Assembly: GCA_014905825.1 (NCBI GenBank)
Contig: JACGCN010000050.1
Coordinates: 1-64,000 of the forward strand
DNA: 64,000 bases
From: Lyophyllum atratum
Taxonomy: Eukaryota > Basidiomycota > Agaricomycetes > Agaricales > Lyophyllaceae
Reading direction: 5' to 3'
Shown here: positions 48,575-60,016 of the stretch, piece by piece
Position numbering within the stretch: the stretch's first letter is position 1
Layout of the letters: each line of letters begins with the position of its first letter
Program-made: the position numbers and the translations under genes
The notes under the pieces: model-generated
Told to the model about the DNA's origin: nothing
Databases searched by the model: none
What the model saw: the letters and a program-made list of their open reading frames with translations, nothing else

Positions 48575-50573
48575 ATGATTAGAGTCAGGCTATTTGTAGT
48601 TTTTCTATTTGATCTTGTTATCTTCAAACGGGTTTATCATTGCCGACTCCTCCATCGGGCTCCGCATTGACGGCACGCGATAACCCTGTCATGTTCTGGC
48701 TGTGCGAGCCTGCATGCAAATCAGCGCACTGCTTCCACAGGGGTGCTGACTGCTTTGCGAGACGGGTGGTCAATCAGGTGACAGTGTTTTTCACATATCG
48801 TACCATCCAACACGACTGACCTATTAGTATCAGTACCAATCTGAATCACTGCGCTGCAGTTGCACGCCGTTCTATTCGGCTAGCCGATGATTTCTGATCG
48901 TTTCTGATGATTCAATTTGAACTTTAGTCGAAGACCTTCGAAGACTCAGCTAGACGCAGAAGTATGTTAGTTCGAGCAAAAGCTTACAAGCTTACCATTG
49001 AAGGACAACGCAGCTGCGTTATTGGAGCTGCGAAGACGGCAGGCGTATTTCGCCGAACATTTCGCGTATTCGCGACGTGAACGTAGGTGCCGCTCACTTG
49101 TCGGATAACAAGTCCGAGAGAATTTAGAATTATCCATGCATGAATGCGTACCACGAGGGTTCCGCGGAAGTTGAGAACCGGAGAAGTAGAAGACCCCTGC
49201 TCATCTTTAACGAACAATCTCTTCAATGACGTATTACCACAGATAACTTGTCGAGCTGATCTTATCTTTGCTATGTGTTGACGAGGCCGATTGCACAGTC
49301 TGACGATACGGAACCAGTCTCCGTGTATGTCGACCACAGGTGAAAGCAAACGATATCCATGGCCAAGGCATGGTGCTGGAAGAGGAATTCGGGGCATTAC
49401 CGACACCGCTAAGCCTCCTCGCCAAAGAGATGGATCTATGACTCTGAGCACCGCAAGGGTACTCTCCGTCCTTCCGCGCCGAAGCTTCGAAGCTTCGAAA
49501 GTCATGTCTGTACCGAGGCTTCGAAAACATGCGCCTTCGTGACAGGACGCGTGCAGCGCGAACAGAAGAATCCTTAACCCACTTGCAGGCGCGCGGGCCG
49601 GGCTCTTCGGCTGAAGCGACCTGTCACGCGCCGAGAAGTCTAAGAGGCGAGAGTGATTGAGTATATCACCACGCACAAAGGTTTGAGTCGCCGTATGAAG
49701 CTCGCCCAACAAACGATCTTCACCTCTATGGACCTTGAGTAGAGTGTCCTATGACGATTGCATGATGAATCCGGTCCGAGATTACAACTCCCATCCCATC
49801 AACAGCGATGTTCCGTCAGAAAAGAGCGCATACAGCGATTCGCCAGCGTAGGATGCATTGGGTATCGTCAACCCTTACTCGCCCTCAACTAGTTACGTTC
49901 CTTCAGCTTCATAAGGAGTAGGATTCAGGAACTCTCATACACATGTACCTTGCAACCTGCATATCCGACAAGAATGAAGTACATGAGACTGGTGCCGAGT
50001 AAGCATAGGAACGTCCAAGATTCGTACCGATACCCGACGGCATAGTCATGAAGTGTTGTGCTCCAGTACGGCATGGGCGACATGAGAATGCGACGATAGC
50101 ATATGTGGAGCTTCTGGAGTGGAATGTAAATTAGGAGGTGTAAACCCCAGATCCTAGCTAGTGCGCCATCGAGGACTTAAGCAAGAATTCCAGTCTTCCA
50201 ACGTGTAACTCCCAAGAAATGGGTGCCCTAGTCAAGCGCTATCCGCAGCCAGGGAGTCAAACGCCAAGCGATGCAGGTTCATACAAACATGAGTGTGGCA
50301 TTAAGACCGAGTTTCTGAAGCAGGGGTGGCCTGTCTTTCGGAGATGGGGAGGCCAGCTTGGCCCCCGGCAGTTGGCATGTATGGGAAGATGTGCTCCCAA
50401 AACCTCTCACCGATTGCAAGCGCTGTGGTGTTTGGTTGAATTATGTTTTGAGGGTCGGCGCGGATCACAGCTTGGAACTTCGACTCGTCATGCCATTCAA
50501 GCTATTTCCAGAGTATATGGATTTCGGACGCTATATACAGGTTGAATGACCAGACTGATACGGGGGAGTGACC
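48575..50573. other. Intergenic region with one unexplained long frame
   Basis: The minus strand is open for 242 codons at 48984-49712, unusually long for a gap. I see no domain, and the composition (rich in Arg, Ser and Leu) is not convincingly coding. A palindromic HindIII/BstBI-like run (AAGCTTCGAAGCTTCGAA) sits near 49483-49500. Confidence 0.35.
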
Positions 50574-51470
50574 TTATTTGCTCTTAGCAATCAACTTTGC
50601 ATTGGCTGAAGCCCTCGATGCAAAATTCAGAGATTGCGCGAGGTCTTTTCCGAGGCGAACAATAATGAAGGCAGGAACGGCGATCCATAGTCTATGAGAG
50701 ACAGGTGAGTATACAAGATATGAAACGGAAGGTAGAGTCCTCGCACCCATTGGGTATGATCCAATAGATGAGCAAATCCGATGCCGAATTATGGCCGATG
50801 CCACAGAAACCACAGTAATACTCCTGTGCCCAATACAGAATGGTCTTCGCCAAAGTCATGGTGGCAGAAGCAAAGCCAATCAAGGTAGCGGGCGGCCACG
50901 CAGCGACGTGTGCGAAGTAGAGGTAGAGAATGTTGAGGATGGTTTCGAACACGTTGAGGAGAGCTAGTACGAATGTTACAAGGTGAGAGTAGAAAATGTA
51001 TGAGCATGACGTCGTACATTGAGCGTTTGTGAATCCATTTCCAGCACGGAGAGCTGGTAATCCATACACCTATTGACCAGATTCGTTGTTAAAGATAAGC
51101 CTTGCCACTGAGCAAGAGTTGTCGAATTACATAGTCAATCTGTCATGATATGGTTAGTGGCTCGAGGACACGAAACGCGAAAATTGGGTGCGGCGTACAT
51201 CCTGATAGATAGAGTAAGGTTTCCACAGCCAATGTAAGTCACCACCCTGATTCCGCGTCGACATCTCGTGAATTACTTCAATTTGACCTCATTCCCCAAA
51301 CTCACCCTCATCGACCGAGGACTACCTCGACAGACACTGATCAGAACAGCGCAAATTTCGACCGTGGCTGCCAAAACTCACCGCATAAAGCAATATCCAA
51401 CATCCCACGCAATTACAGGAACGGTGAGCAGAAACCAAAGGGAAATCCAAGTGTGAGTTTTGACCGCCAT
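50574..51470 (-). CDS. Small four-helix membrane protein, EXPERA/EBP-like, with two microexons
   Basis: Seven exons (51470-51382, 51321-51306, 51246-51199, 51139-51131, 51069-51018, 50963-50747, 50691-50574) give exactly 182 residues. Four hydrophobic segments are visible: SLWFLLTVPVIAWDVGYCF, VFETILNILYLYFAHVA, LIGFASATMTLAKTILYW and LLIYWIIPNGLWIAVPAFII. Conserved-looking loops are PRSMRGGDLHWLWKPYSIYQ, VYGLPALRAGNGFTNAQ and EYYCGFCGIGHN. The layout and the IIPNGLWIAVP helix resemble the EXPERA/emopamil-binding family (sterol isomerase-like), seen in many fungal proteins of unknown function. The assignment is tentative. Exons 2 (16 bp) and 4 (9 bp) are microexons; without them the reading frame and the helix 1/loop continuity fail. 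Confidence 0.72.
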
Positions 51471-53494
51471 GGTTGTTCCTCGTTGCGGGATGCGAAGTTG
51501 ACCTTGTTCTGAGCGTTGTCGTGGGATGATGACCACAAGGTGGAAAAGTCAAAAATGGAACGACTTCCCACATGTCTTGCTGATGGCAACCCCATGACTT
51601 GGTGATCTGCCGTCATCCCTTCGATTCCAGTGGCAGCTGCGATCCAGGGTGTTGGTGTTGGCACTCATCCTCTGGGCGAAATCCGCACCTTTCCACGATG
51701 TTAACGCGTAGACAAAGACTTGCTTCCAGGTCAGACATGTGCCAGTCGTGGATGGTGGACAAATTCCATGTCTTGGAATCAGCGTCGGCAGTACAGGACT
51801 CCCTTCGAGGCGATAATCATTGGTGGTGATGACAAGCGCCCTTGTTGCAGCCGGCGGTCGAGGACTCCGACCTGGACAGCACCCAAGCAGCGCCAAGCGC
51901 GAATTTTGGTCCAAATCTAGGGAAGCTTCGGCTTGGGTGATCGTGATCAGATTCAAAGGCAAATGCCGCAGGAAATGATAGGCTCGCCAGCTGATCGGAA
52001 TTGGCAAACGTTCGTTCCGATGATCGTCATCCCTGAAGTCCCCCATCGAGCCGCAGGCAGCCAAAATTTCCATCATACCCTCCGCCAGCTCTCTGCATAG
52101 ATTGACAAAAGTCGAGGTGACAGATAGACAACGGGAATCCAGTCTACGAATTCAAGATCATTATGTCTGCCAAGCGAGGTAGTAATATTGACTGATCTTG
52201 AAGTTTGGCAGTCAGTTCCATTGCAGGCGTCTCCTCTTGCTATGGAATTCGCGTCCAGATGTCATTGTGGTGTGCATAGCGCGCCTCTATACGTGTACGT
52301 CCATTACTCCCGGTGAATATCAGGCGTGGCTGACGTTTCGGATGTATGTGAGACTCAAGTAAGACTTCGCACCCCACGGACAGACCTTTACTCGAGTCGA
52401 AAGCGATTGCGATGGACCCGTGCCTGAAGAAAAAGCCTACGCAGGGCCCGATTATACCGAACCTTCTACGGCTTTACGAGTGCTTTACGTCGCAAGTCCG
52501 CTGCTTATCCGGGAATTACACTATGGTCTCAAAGAGACTGTAGTGATCCCTCAGCGGCCCTTCTGTGGCTTTACGATGGGAGGGCCATCGCAGAAATGAG
52601 TTGGTCGACGCGGCCCAATAGTCTTGGAAAACCCATGACCTAGGTAGGCTCACCAAGTCTACATTCTGTATGTCTCGACGGCGACTTATGGTGGAGCTAT
52701 GCCAGCCTGACCACTTCTCGATGTAGCCGTAACTCACGCCTCATCCAAGCAACACTCCCTCGCCGCTTTGCCCGTCCCTTTCACTCAGGCCACCGAGAAT
52801 CGTTCCTGACCCGCAAACTATGCCTGTGCCTCTAAATATAAGGTACGAAGGCCGTGGCCGTCGTCCCCTGAGTGTCAGCATGAGTGTGAAGCCACCGCCG
52901 CTGGCCGCACAGTCACCAATTAAGTTCAGCGGTAAGCGTACAGCTGCGACGCGAATTGGCCATTTCCTCAGTCCACTCCGCTCTCTTCGAAAGCCGGATC
53001 ATTCACACCTTCAAACCTTCTCACTGGAAGGTCTTATGGGGAATGGCCTGTAGCCTGTCAATCATTGAAGACATTGTCGTTTGTTTCCTGGGACGAATCT
53101 GCGACAGGCTTATCGCCCAAGCTTTCCAAGGCCCAAGTTACACACGCGTAGCCACGCAGAGGACAGATGACAACCAGATATGACGATGATATCGATCCAT
53201 GTGCTTGGCAAGGTCACCAGGCCCAATTGTTTCCGCGTCGCGTGTCCAAATTTTCATATCCTACGCCGTCAAGCTGGAACAAGGAAACCATTTTATCCAT
53301 CCATAGCGAGTTGTGTACAACTACAGGCTCGAGCACTCGGAGTAGGAGGAGGATCGTGGTTACAGTTTAGGATCAAAGATATTGACAATGATGGCTCGGC
53401 AAAATGCAGGCTCTGCCCAGGCACGTAGGAACAGGGGACGCTGTGAAATTTGAAACGGAGGTTGCTGCTTTCGGACGATCTCGCTAAGGCTTGA
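51471..53494. other. Intergenic, no supported gene
   Basis: 2 kb upstream of the peptide-precursor gene. A 175-codon minus-strand frame at 51549-52076 has no recognisable domain. No tailoring enzyme was found here. Confidence 0.4.
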
Positions 53495-53501
53495 TATAAA
53501 A
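53495..53501 (+). promoter_or_regulatory. TATA box of the repeat-peptide precursor
   Basis: TATAAAA lies 57 bp before the ATG at 53552, implying a very short 5' leader. A C-rich run (CCCTCCCCCCCGCCC) lies just before the start codon. Confidence 0.65.
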
Positions 53502-53551
53502 CCCTGCGCCCCACCTGCGACATGTGAAGTATCCCCTCCCCCCCGCCCAGA

Positions 53552-54141
53552 ATGCGCATCACTAGCTTGATCCTTTTTGTCTCCTCTGTCTTTACTCTTG
53601 TTATCGCTACTCCCGCTGTGAGTCCTGCCCTCTCCGCCAACATGTCTGCCTTTCTGACCAGAACTTATTATTAGACCCATGCTGTGATTGCGCGCCATAC
53701 CGAGGAAGCGCGCGAGCTCGCAGCTGCAGTACGTAGTCATCCTTGTGTCTCAACAGGACACTCACATATGCCGTCGTCTAGAGAGAACCAGGGCCCCCAA
53801 CCTGGAAGCGCGAGGCAGAAGCTAGTCCTCCCGGCTGGAAACGTGAGGCGGAAGCTGGTCCCCCGGAATGGAAACGCGAGGCAGGGGCCGGTACTCCTGC
53901 TTGGAGACGTGAGGCGGAAGCTGGTCCACCCGAATGGAGACGCGAGGCAGGGGCCGGTACTCCTGCTTGGAGACGTGAGGCGGAAGCTGGTCCACCCGAA
54001 TGGAAACGGGAGGCAGGGGCCGGTACTCCCGCTTGGAGACGTGAGGCGGAAGCTGGTCCACCCGAATGGAAAAGGGAGGCAGAGGCTGGTACGTCCGGCT
54101 GGAGACGTTCTGACAAGAGGAGATATCCCCCGGGGTGGTAA
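53552..54141 (+). CDS. Secreted Kex2-processed repeat peptide precursor (KEP / alpha-factor-like)
   Basis: Three exons (53552-53617, 53675-53728, 53782-54141) encode 159 residues. Exon 1 is a clean signal peptide (MRITSLILFVSSVFTLVIA, then TPA). Exon 2 adds an 18-residue leader (HAVIARHTEEARELAAA at its end). Exon 3 is almost entirely repeats: eleven segments that all end in Trp. Ten of them are followed by a dibasic KR or RR; the last is YPPGW at the stop. Nine units of 11 residues (33 bp) form a tandem array at 53812-54108. They start EAEA or EAGA and carry the cores SPPGW, GPPEW (x4), GTPAW (x3) and GTSGW. By analogy with yeast alpha-factor, Kex2 would cut after the dibasic sites, a Kex1-type carboxypeptidase would remove KR/RR, and a Ste13-type dipeptidase would trim EA-EA. 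That would release Trp-terminated pentapeptides. Role unknown: signalling peptide, RiPP precursor or pheromone-like factor. Confidence 0.9.
53812..54108 (+). repeat. 33-bp tandem coding repeat (nine units), partly a 66-bp dimer array
   Basis: Each unit runs from GAGGC to a Trp codon plus AAA/AGA-CGN or AAAAGG. Units with GPPEW alternate with units carrying GTPAW (units 3-8 of the precursor). The true period is therefore 66 bp, with near-identical DNA, a sign of recent unequal exchange. The antisense strand is also open here only because of the repeat. Confidence 0.95.
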
Positions 54142-54987
54142 TCGCTTCAGCGGAGATATGGATCACTGGGGGAGTCGTCTGTCACTGCATATCACCTGGA
54201 CAGTCGGCCATCGGCCACTCGACGTTGGGGGAGGGTCGAAGGACACACTTTCTTTTTCCTTCTCATGTGGGCGGCTTTTTTTTCGGGGCGCACGAGAATT
54301 TTTCCTTCAGATGCTGGGACATTTAGGATACCCTGTACAAGTTTAATCGGCTCACTGTCAGTACGGCGTGTTTGTATCCAGCGAACGATATCTCGACAGT
54401 TGTGAAAATTAAGGATTCAGCTGGATGAACCGAAGGAATGGTCTAGTCAGAAGTTGGATAGATGCTTGTGGTATCGTCATACCTGGCCATGATCCCTGTC
54501 ATTGTAAAGCCCGCTGCCACTTGTCAATTTGCTAATCCTTGACTTGCAGCGTTGCACCCCCGCAATCTGCGAACATCTCGTAAAGCCACAGCGGATCAAG
54601 CATTCGGGCGTTGATCATCGTCCGCACTGCGCAAGTATCCACCGGCGTCCACACCTGTACATATCAAGTATGGTAGCTCGGATCATGATGGAGCATCGAT
54701 AATCATAATTAAATCCAAGGAAAAAAAGAGGCTGTGGTCCGGTAGTCGTGTCAAGGTTGCTGCCAGGAAATTGGATCAAGCCATTTTCATGACACGGGAA
54801 ATTATGTAGCGAGAGAGGGGGGGAAAGGAACACAAGAACGCACTTAAGCTACATAGCTGGACGAAATTGGCAGGCAGTCGGGCCAGGAACTATAAGTTTA
54901 CGTGACTACCGTAAGTTCGGCTCCTTAGCATTCAACGTGCCAGTCATAAAAAGTTGTGATCCTTAACACCCACCACCACCGTCGCCC
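54142..54987. other. Intergenic, no supported gene
   Basis: 3' flank of the peptide precursor. Short frames only; no second peptide precursor was seen. Confidence 0.5.
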
Positions 54988-55190
54988 ATGCTTCATCGAC
55001 CTGCGAGGGTCGATACGCTTCTGCAGATTATGGAGGTCATCGACTCTTATCATTCAGACGAACTCGCCAAGATGACTACGCCATCAGATCCAAGAAGTTG
55101 TGGATCTCGATAGATTTCAGCAGGTTGATCACGACTTGGCTCTTCCTCTAACGACCTGAACAGCGCTGCAAAGTCGATCTTAGACTTATC
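54988..55190 (+). pseudogene. Possible F-box gene remnant
   Basis: The ATG at 54988 opens a short frame (MLHRPARVDTLLQIMEVIDS, then SDELAKMTT). It resembles the start of agaric F-box proteins, and another frame then continues with KLWISIDFSRLITTWLF. The frames are interrupted and no complete leucine-rich domain follows. The assignment rests on a resemblance recalled by eye. Confidence 0.3.
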
Positions 55191-55440
55191 TCCCTCCTTC
55201 AAGGCCTTCGGACCGTCAGGAACAGTGTCATCATCTGCACAACTGTGACACTTTATACGTTCCCATGTCGTTCAACCCAATGTCACCTCTGACAGTGCGT
55301 TCGATTTCAGTTCCTTACCCTACCGAACGTTCTGATTCTGGTCTTGGAACAGCGAGTAGAGACCCACATCTCTCATCGAGGCTTTCAAGTGCCTGACCCG
55401 TGGGTACCCAGAGGAGTTCTACCCAGCTCGGAGGATACTG
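55191..55440. other. Probable 5' part of the bestrophin gene, unresolved
   Basis: The first exon of the bestrophin-like gene should lie here. ATG at 55267 (MSFNPMSPLT) is one possible start, but I could not join it to the first clear exon. Confidence 0.3.
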
Positions 55441-57451
55441 ACCACCTGGACATGTAGGTTCGCGCCTAGACATAGGCCTGGATCGTCTTTCTTCAATGCA
55501 CTGTTAGCGACAGCCCTATTTCGATGCTGGCATATCCTCCTTTTCTTCGCCGCGTGGGCCACCCTTATCTCAGTTCTGAATGCACAAGGCCATAAGCTGT
55601 TCATACAGCCCACGCTCCTAACAGTGTACGTTATACTTTATCCGACGTGGTGCGACTAGTGAACTAGCTGATAGTCTGCAGAATTGGTACGGTATTGGGT
55701 TTCGTGATATCGTACAGGACCACGTCGTCGTTTGAGCGGTACAATGAGGGCAGGAGGTTGTGGTCACAAGTGATTTTGGCGAGTCGTACCTTTGCACGGA
55801 CAACCTGGTTCCACGTTCCTGGTGCGTCCTAGATTGACTCTTGAAGGATTGCGATCTAGTGGTTTAACTTTGTTCAGACCAGCCTGCTACGCAGCAAATA
55901 ACCGCTGACGAAATGGCGTCGAGATCCATGATCGAGAAAAAGACGGCGATCAACCTGCTGGAGGCATATGCCATTTCAATCAAGCATTATCTTCGCGGTG
56001 AGGATGGCATCTACTATCAGTACGCCGCATCCTTTTCCACGGATCAACCTCATACTGAAATAAACTCTCAGGGATCTCTACTACCTGGTCAAGTTTCTAC
56101 CTGCCTATGCCTTGCCTGCAGGCATTCCGTCCGCATCCGACCTCAGGTCGCCAGAGTATACAAACGGACCCGCTAACCCCAGAGACCTCCGGCTCCCCTC
56201 TTCGCCCGGTGCCAGCTCCTTCCTTTACCAACGAAGCTATGCCTCCGCCCCGGACCTTCTGCCTGCGCCCGTGACGTCGTCAGGCTCGAAGAAGACGACA
56301 TTCCTAGATCCTCCCCCGCGCACACCTTTTTCAACTCCTCGCGAAAAGATTATATTGCCTCCAAGTGATGAGGGGTTCCTGCTGCCTGGGCGTATGCCGC
56401 CTAAATACCACATCTTCGACCTTTTCCCGTTCTCGCTACTTGTCAAGTGGCTCACCAAACGTGGGCGCGAGGTCAAGGGTAAGAAGGCCACAAAGCTTAG
56501 GGCGAAGATGCGCCAGAATGCAGTGTCGCATAACTTACCGCTTGAGATCTCGCTATACCTGGTATGTTTGTGACGTGGGTCTGTGTATCCGATGCTGATA
56601 CGATGCGCAGAGCTCATACATCGCTGCGCTTCAGCATAGGAAGCAGGTTGATGTGCCGACAAGTAGTGAGTTGGGCTTGACTTCGCGGTGCACCAGCTGA
56701 CTGGCTGTACCCCTAGACACCCTTTTGCAGTCTCTGAATCAGCTTGTGGACGCACTCACGGGTCTAGAACGTATCCTTACGACTCCGATCCCCTTTTCGT
56801 GAGCATAGCAGTCTGTTTCCGTGCCCGCCACCGCTAATGGCCACGGTGATCAGATATTCCATCCATCTCTGGGTTGTCACTGTCATCTACTGCTTTTTCT
56901 TGGTACGAGATCGCACTTGATACGACCTACTACCATCTCTTGACTTCCGTTTCGCACAGCCGTTCCAGATCTGGAGCACCCTGAAATGGGTGACGATACC
57001 TGGCACTGTCATTCTGGTAAGTCTAGTCTTATACTTAGTGGACGCCCTGCCTTCGCTAACATGTATTCAGTCGTTCATGTTCTTCGGGTTCTTGGTAGCT
57101 GGCGAAGAAATCGAAAGTGAGTCCTCTACCCATTCCCGTAGCACTAATGACTCACGGGCCTTCCCAGACCCTTTTGGATACGACAAAAACGACCTGGTAT
57201 GCTATTCCATCATAAGTCGCACATTGCCCGCTGACCATTTCTCTTAGAATCTTGACCACTTTACGAACAACATCATTCGTAATGAATTGCGGGCCATTAC
57301 CTCTGCCCCCGCTCCTGACCCCGCCCGCTGGGCGTTCTCTGCAGAAAATGACCTCCTCTTTTCCAATAAAAATGACAGCGAACGCATCTCACCGCTCGAG
57401 TGGATGCAGAGAGGTCATATAGAGATGCAGAAGACCATGAGCATCTTTTGA
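55441..57451 (+). CDS. Bestrophin-like anion channel (RFP-TM / UPF0187 family)
   Basis: Recognisable exons from about 55441 to the stop at 57451. The first ends at 55625, then 55682-55821, 55878-56019, 56072-56561 and short exons to 57451. Conserved stretches are FRCWHILLFFAAWATLISVL, LLTVIGTVLGFVISYRTTSS, FERYNEGRRLWSQVILASR and FARTTWFHVP. Then come YYLVKFLPAYALPAG, FMFFGFLVAGEEIENPFGYD and KNDLNLDHF. The GEEIENPFG motif and the FERY-EGR block are typical of bestrophin/YneE-type membrane channels, which conduct chloride or other anions. The central ~150-residue loop is Ser/Pro-rich and variable. An internal donor at 56020 (after TATCA) rather than 55999 gives the in-frame QDLYYLVKF junction. 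The start codon was not identified, so the N terminus is incomplete. Confidence 0.85.
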
Positions 57452-57862
57452 AGCCGGCCTCCGCCATAGATTTTGGACACTCGCTCTTGTTGCTGTTTAT
57501 TTCCTGCTTCTCTATGCATAGGTTCCACCCACACATCTCCCCCATACACACGTACGCTCTGCATGCTTCATGCGCGCATTGGACATTAGACATTGTTATT
57601 AATTCCTAAGCACTCTTACACTTCGGCGGCCGAAGACAAACCCCACATGTTCCTTGTCGGGACCACCCGTGGGTAATATCACTACATATCACTATCACTA
57701 CATTAAACGTCCAGAACGTGGCAGGTTTCGCCTGCCTTCCTCGTCGAACTTGAAGAAGGGATCGTGAGAGTCATTACCCCACGGCTTTAGATAAACAGCT
57801 GGTACGGGGCCCGATTACTGTCTTTAAATACTTTCAGCTTGAATGCTTCGCGCTAACGCCCC
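57452..57862. other. Intergenic, promoter of the P450 gene
   Basis: About 410 bp, with no gene seen. Confidence 0.5.
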
Positions 57863-60016
57863 ATGATGTCTTTACCTGCTTTACTTTTGCCAACCCTTGC
57901 CATAGCCACCGGTCTCTTCATCGCCTCGAGCGTGTACAGCGCTTGGGTCGCCAGACGCGAGGCGAGTTCCACACCTTTCCTCATGTCGAGTTCTTGAATC
58001 TTCAGAGCTGACACCAATCCCCAGCTGAATAAAATTCCGACTGTTGGACGCTCTGGAGTCCTCTCCTCGTACATTGAAGCATATAAGGGACTCTGGAATA
58101 GCCGTGACCTGCTCCAGGAAGGATATGATAAGGCTTGTGAATATTTCTCCCTGAAAGTCCACCGAACTCAATCTGGACGCGTCTTATAGTATCGTGGTTC
58201 TGCCTTCAAAATTCCTGGCATCTTCAAATGGACAGTTATTGTTAGTGGCACGCAGATGGTGGATGATCTGCGGAAGGCCCCAAATGACCAAGTCTCTTTT
58301 TGGGAAGCTGTTGGGGAGGTATGATACATCATTTTCACCTACATTATCAAGGTCTCTAATAAGATCACCATAGTCCACCCAGATTGAATATACTATGGGG
58401 CGAGAAATACATCACGACCCTTACCACGTCGCGGTGGTACGCTCTGCGCTTACACGCAGCCTAGTTGAGCGTTTCTCCGACGTGCAAGATGAGATCGTCA
58501 CAGCCTTCGCAGAACTTATACCCGCGACTGAAGGTGAGTGGAATGCTCTTGTACCGTTGGCGGAGACTGACTGTGTTGTTTCTGGCCTTATACTAGCCTG
58601 GACCAACGTACTTGCACTCCCTACGGTTATGAAAATCGTCTGTCGGTCGAGCAACCGCCTCTTCGTCGGGCTTCCTCTTTGTGCGGGTTTCCGACGATTT
58701 GACATGAGTTTCCTCGCTAATGAGCTTGCAGGTCGAGACCCAGACTACATGTCCCTGAATATAGATTTCACGATCGACGTCATCAAAGCCGCGAATATCA
58801 TCAACCTGTTCCCCAACTTTCTCAAGCCGTGAGTTCATCTAGTCATAGCCGGTCATGCGTGAAGTCCTGTTTCTAACATAGTGGCACAGGATAGCCGGTC
58901 GCCTATTCTCCGGTGTCCCGACAGGCATCAGACGCGGTGTGCGGCATCTCCGTCCAATCATAGAAGAGCGGCTTCGACAGGAAGAGATACACGGAAAGGA
59001 ATGGCCTGGGAAGCCTGTGAGGAATCTTCAGATCTCCTGTATACATAATTACTGACGCCTTTGCCCATATTATAGAATGACTACTTGACCTGGGTGCTGG
59101 ATCTTGCCCAAGGACAGCAGCGCACCGTGCGCGATCTTACGCTCCGCGTTCTGGCAGTCAATTTTGCGGCCATCCACACGACGTCAATGGTCAGGACTCA
59201 GCTGTTTATACATAGGGTGCATGGCTTATGATGTCGCTCTCCTCCAGGCTTTTACCCAAGTCTTATTCGATCTTGCGGCATACCCGTCCTACGTCCCAGC
59301 CCTACGAGAGGAAGTCGAGGCAGTGATCAAAACGGAGGGCCTGACAAAAGTCTCGTTGCACAAGATGCGAAAATTGGACAGCTTCATCAAGGAATCCCAG
59401 CGTTTAGGAGGGAACGGCGCCAGTACGAGCTTCCGCTATTTTTCCGCTGCCACCCGACCTCATGGAATGATCTTATGGTTCAGTTGTCATGCAGCGCAAA
59501 ATTCGTAAAGACTTTGCATTTTCTGATGGGACAGTGATCCCGAAGGGACATATGGTTGCTGTTGCCAACTTCGCCATGCACCGCGACGAAGTAAGTTAGA
59601 TCCGCTGACCTGCCGCTGCACCGACAGCTAAACTGGATACTGCTAGGATAACTACGCCGACCCCAACACGTTCGACGGACTTAGGTTTGCCAACTTAAGA
59701 GATTCCGAAGTGGAAGGTTTCAGTAAGAACCAAATGATCTCGCTCGGGCTGGACTATATCGTCTTTGGACATGGGCGCCACGCATGGTACGCTTGCAGTG
59801 ACCTCCTCAGGTATTTTTCCGCGCTAATGACTTTCTGAATTCATCAGTCCTGGTCGTTTCTTCGCTGTTAATGAGCTCAAAGCCTTGTTGGCAAACGTTC
59901 TGTTGAATTACGACGTGGCTTTTGAAAACGGCGTGCGCCCAGCGGATCGCTGTTATGGTTATTCGATTGTTCCAGACCCGACCGCTTCGGTCATGTTCAG
60001 GAAGCGACGTTCCTAG
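57863..60016 (+). CDS. Cytochrome P450 monooxygenase (basidiomycete ent-kaurene-oxidase-like clan)
   Basis: A multi-exon P450. The ATG at 57863 opens a membrane anchor (MMSLPALLLPTLAIATGLFI) followed by a short linker. The next clear exon reads KIPTVGRSGVLSSYIEAYKG. Later landmarks are MGREIHHDPYHVAVVRSALT, the I-helix FAAIHTTSM (a variant of AGxDTT), the K-helix ESQRL (ExxR) and FDGLRF of the PERF region. The heme loop is FGHGRHACPG, with the Cys ligand. It ends FRKRRS. All catalytic signatures are present. The joint between the anchor and the next exon near 57990-58035 did not splice cleanly by eye, and the intron after EGYDK at ~58135 appears to use GC rather than GT. Family members oxidise diverse secondary metabolites or xenobiotics. 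The substrate is unknown and no other cluster genes are evident. Confidence 0.88.

Noticed and set aside
53552..54141. Reading the peptide gene as a classical basidiomycete mating pheromone
   Set aside because: It has no C-terminal CaaX box, and its signal peptide and dibasic repeats do not fit the farnesylated a-factor type.
53778..54166. Long minus-strand frames rich in Pro/Ala/Ser across the peptide repeats
   Set aside because: They are the reverse complement of the 33-bp coding repeat; the plus-strand frame has a signal peptide, splice sites and processing motifs.
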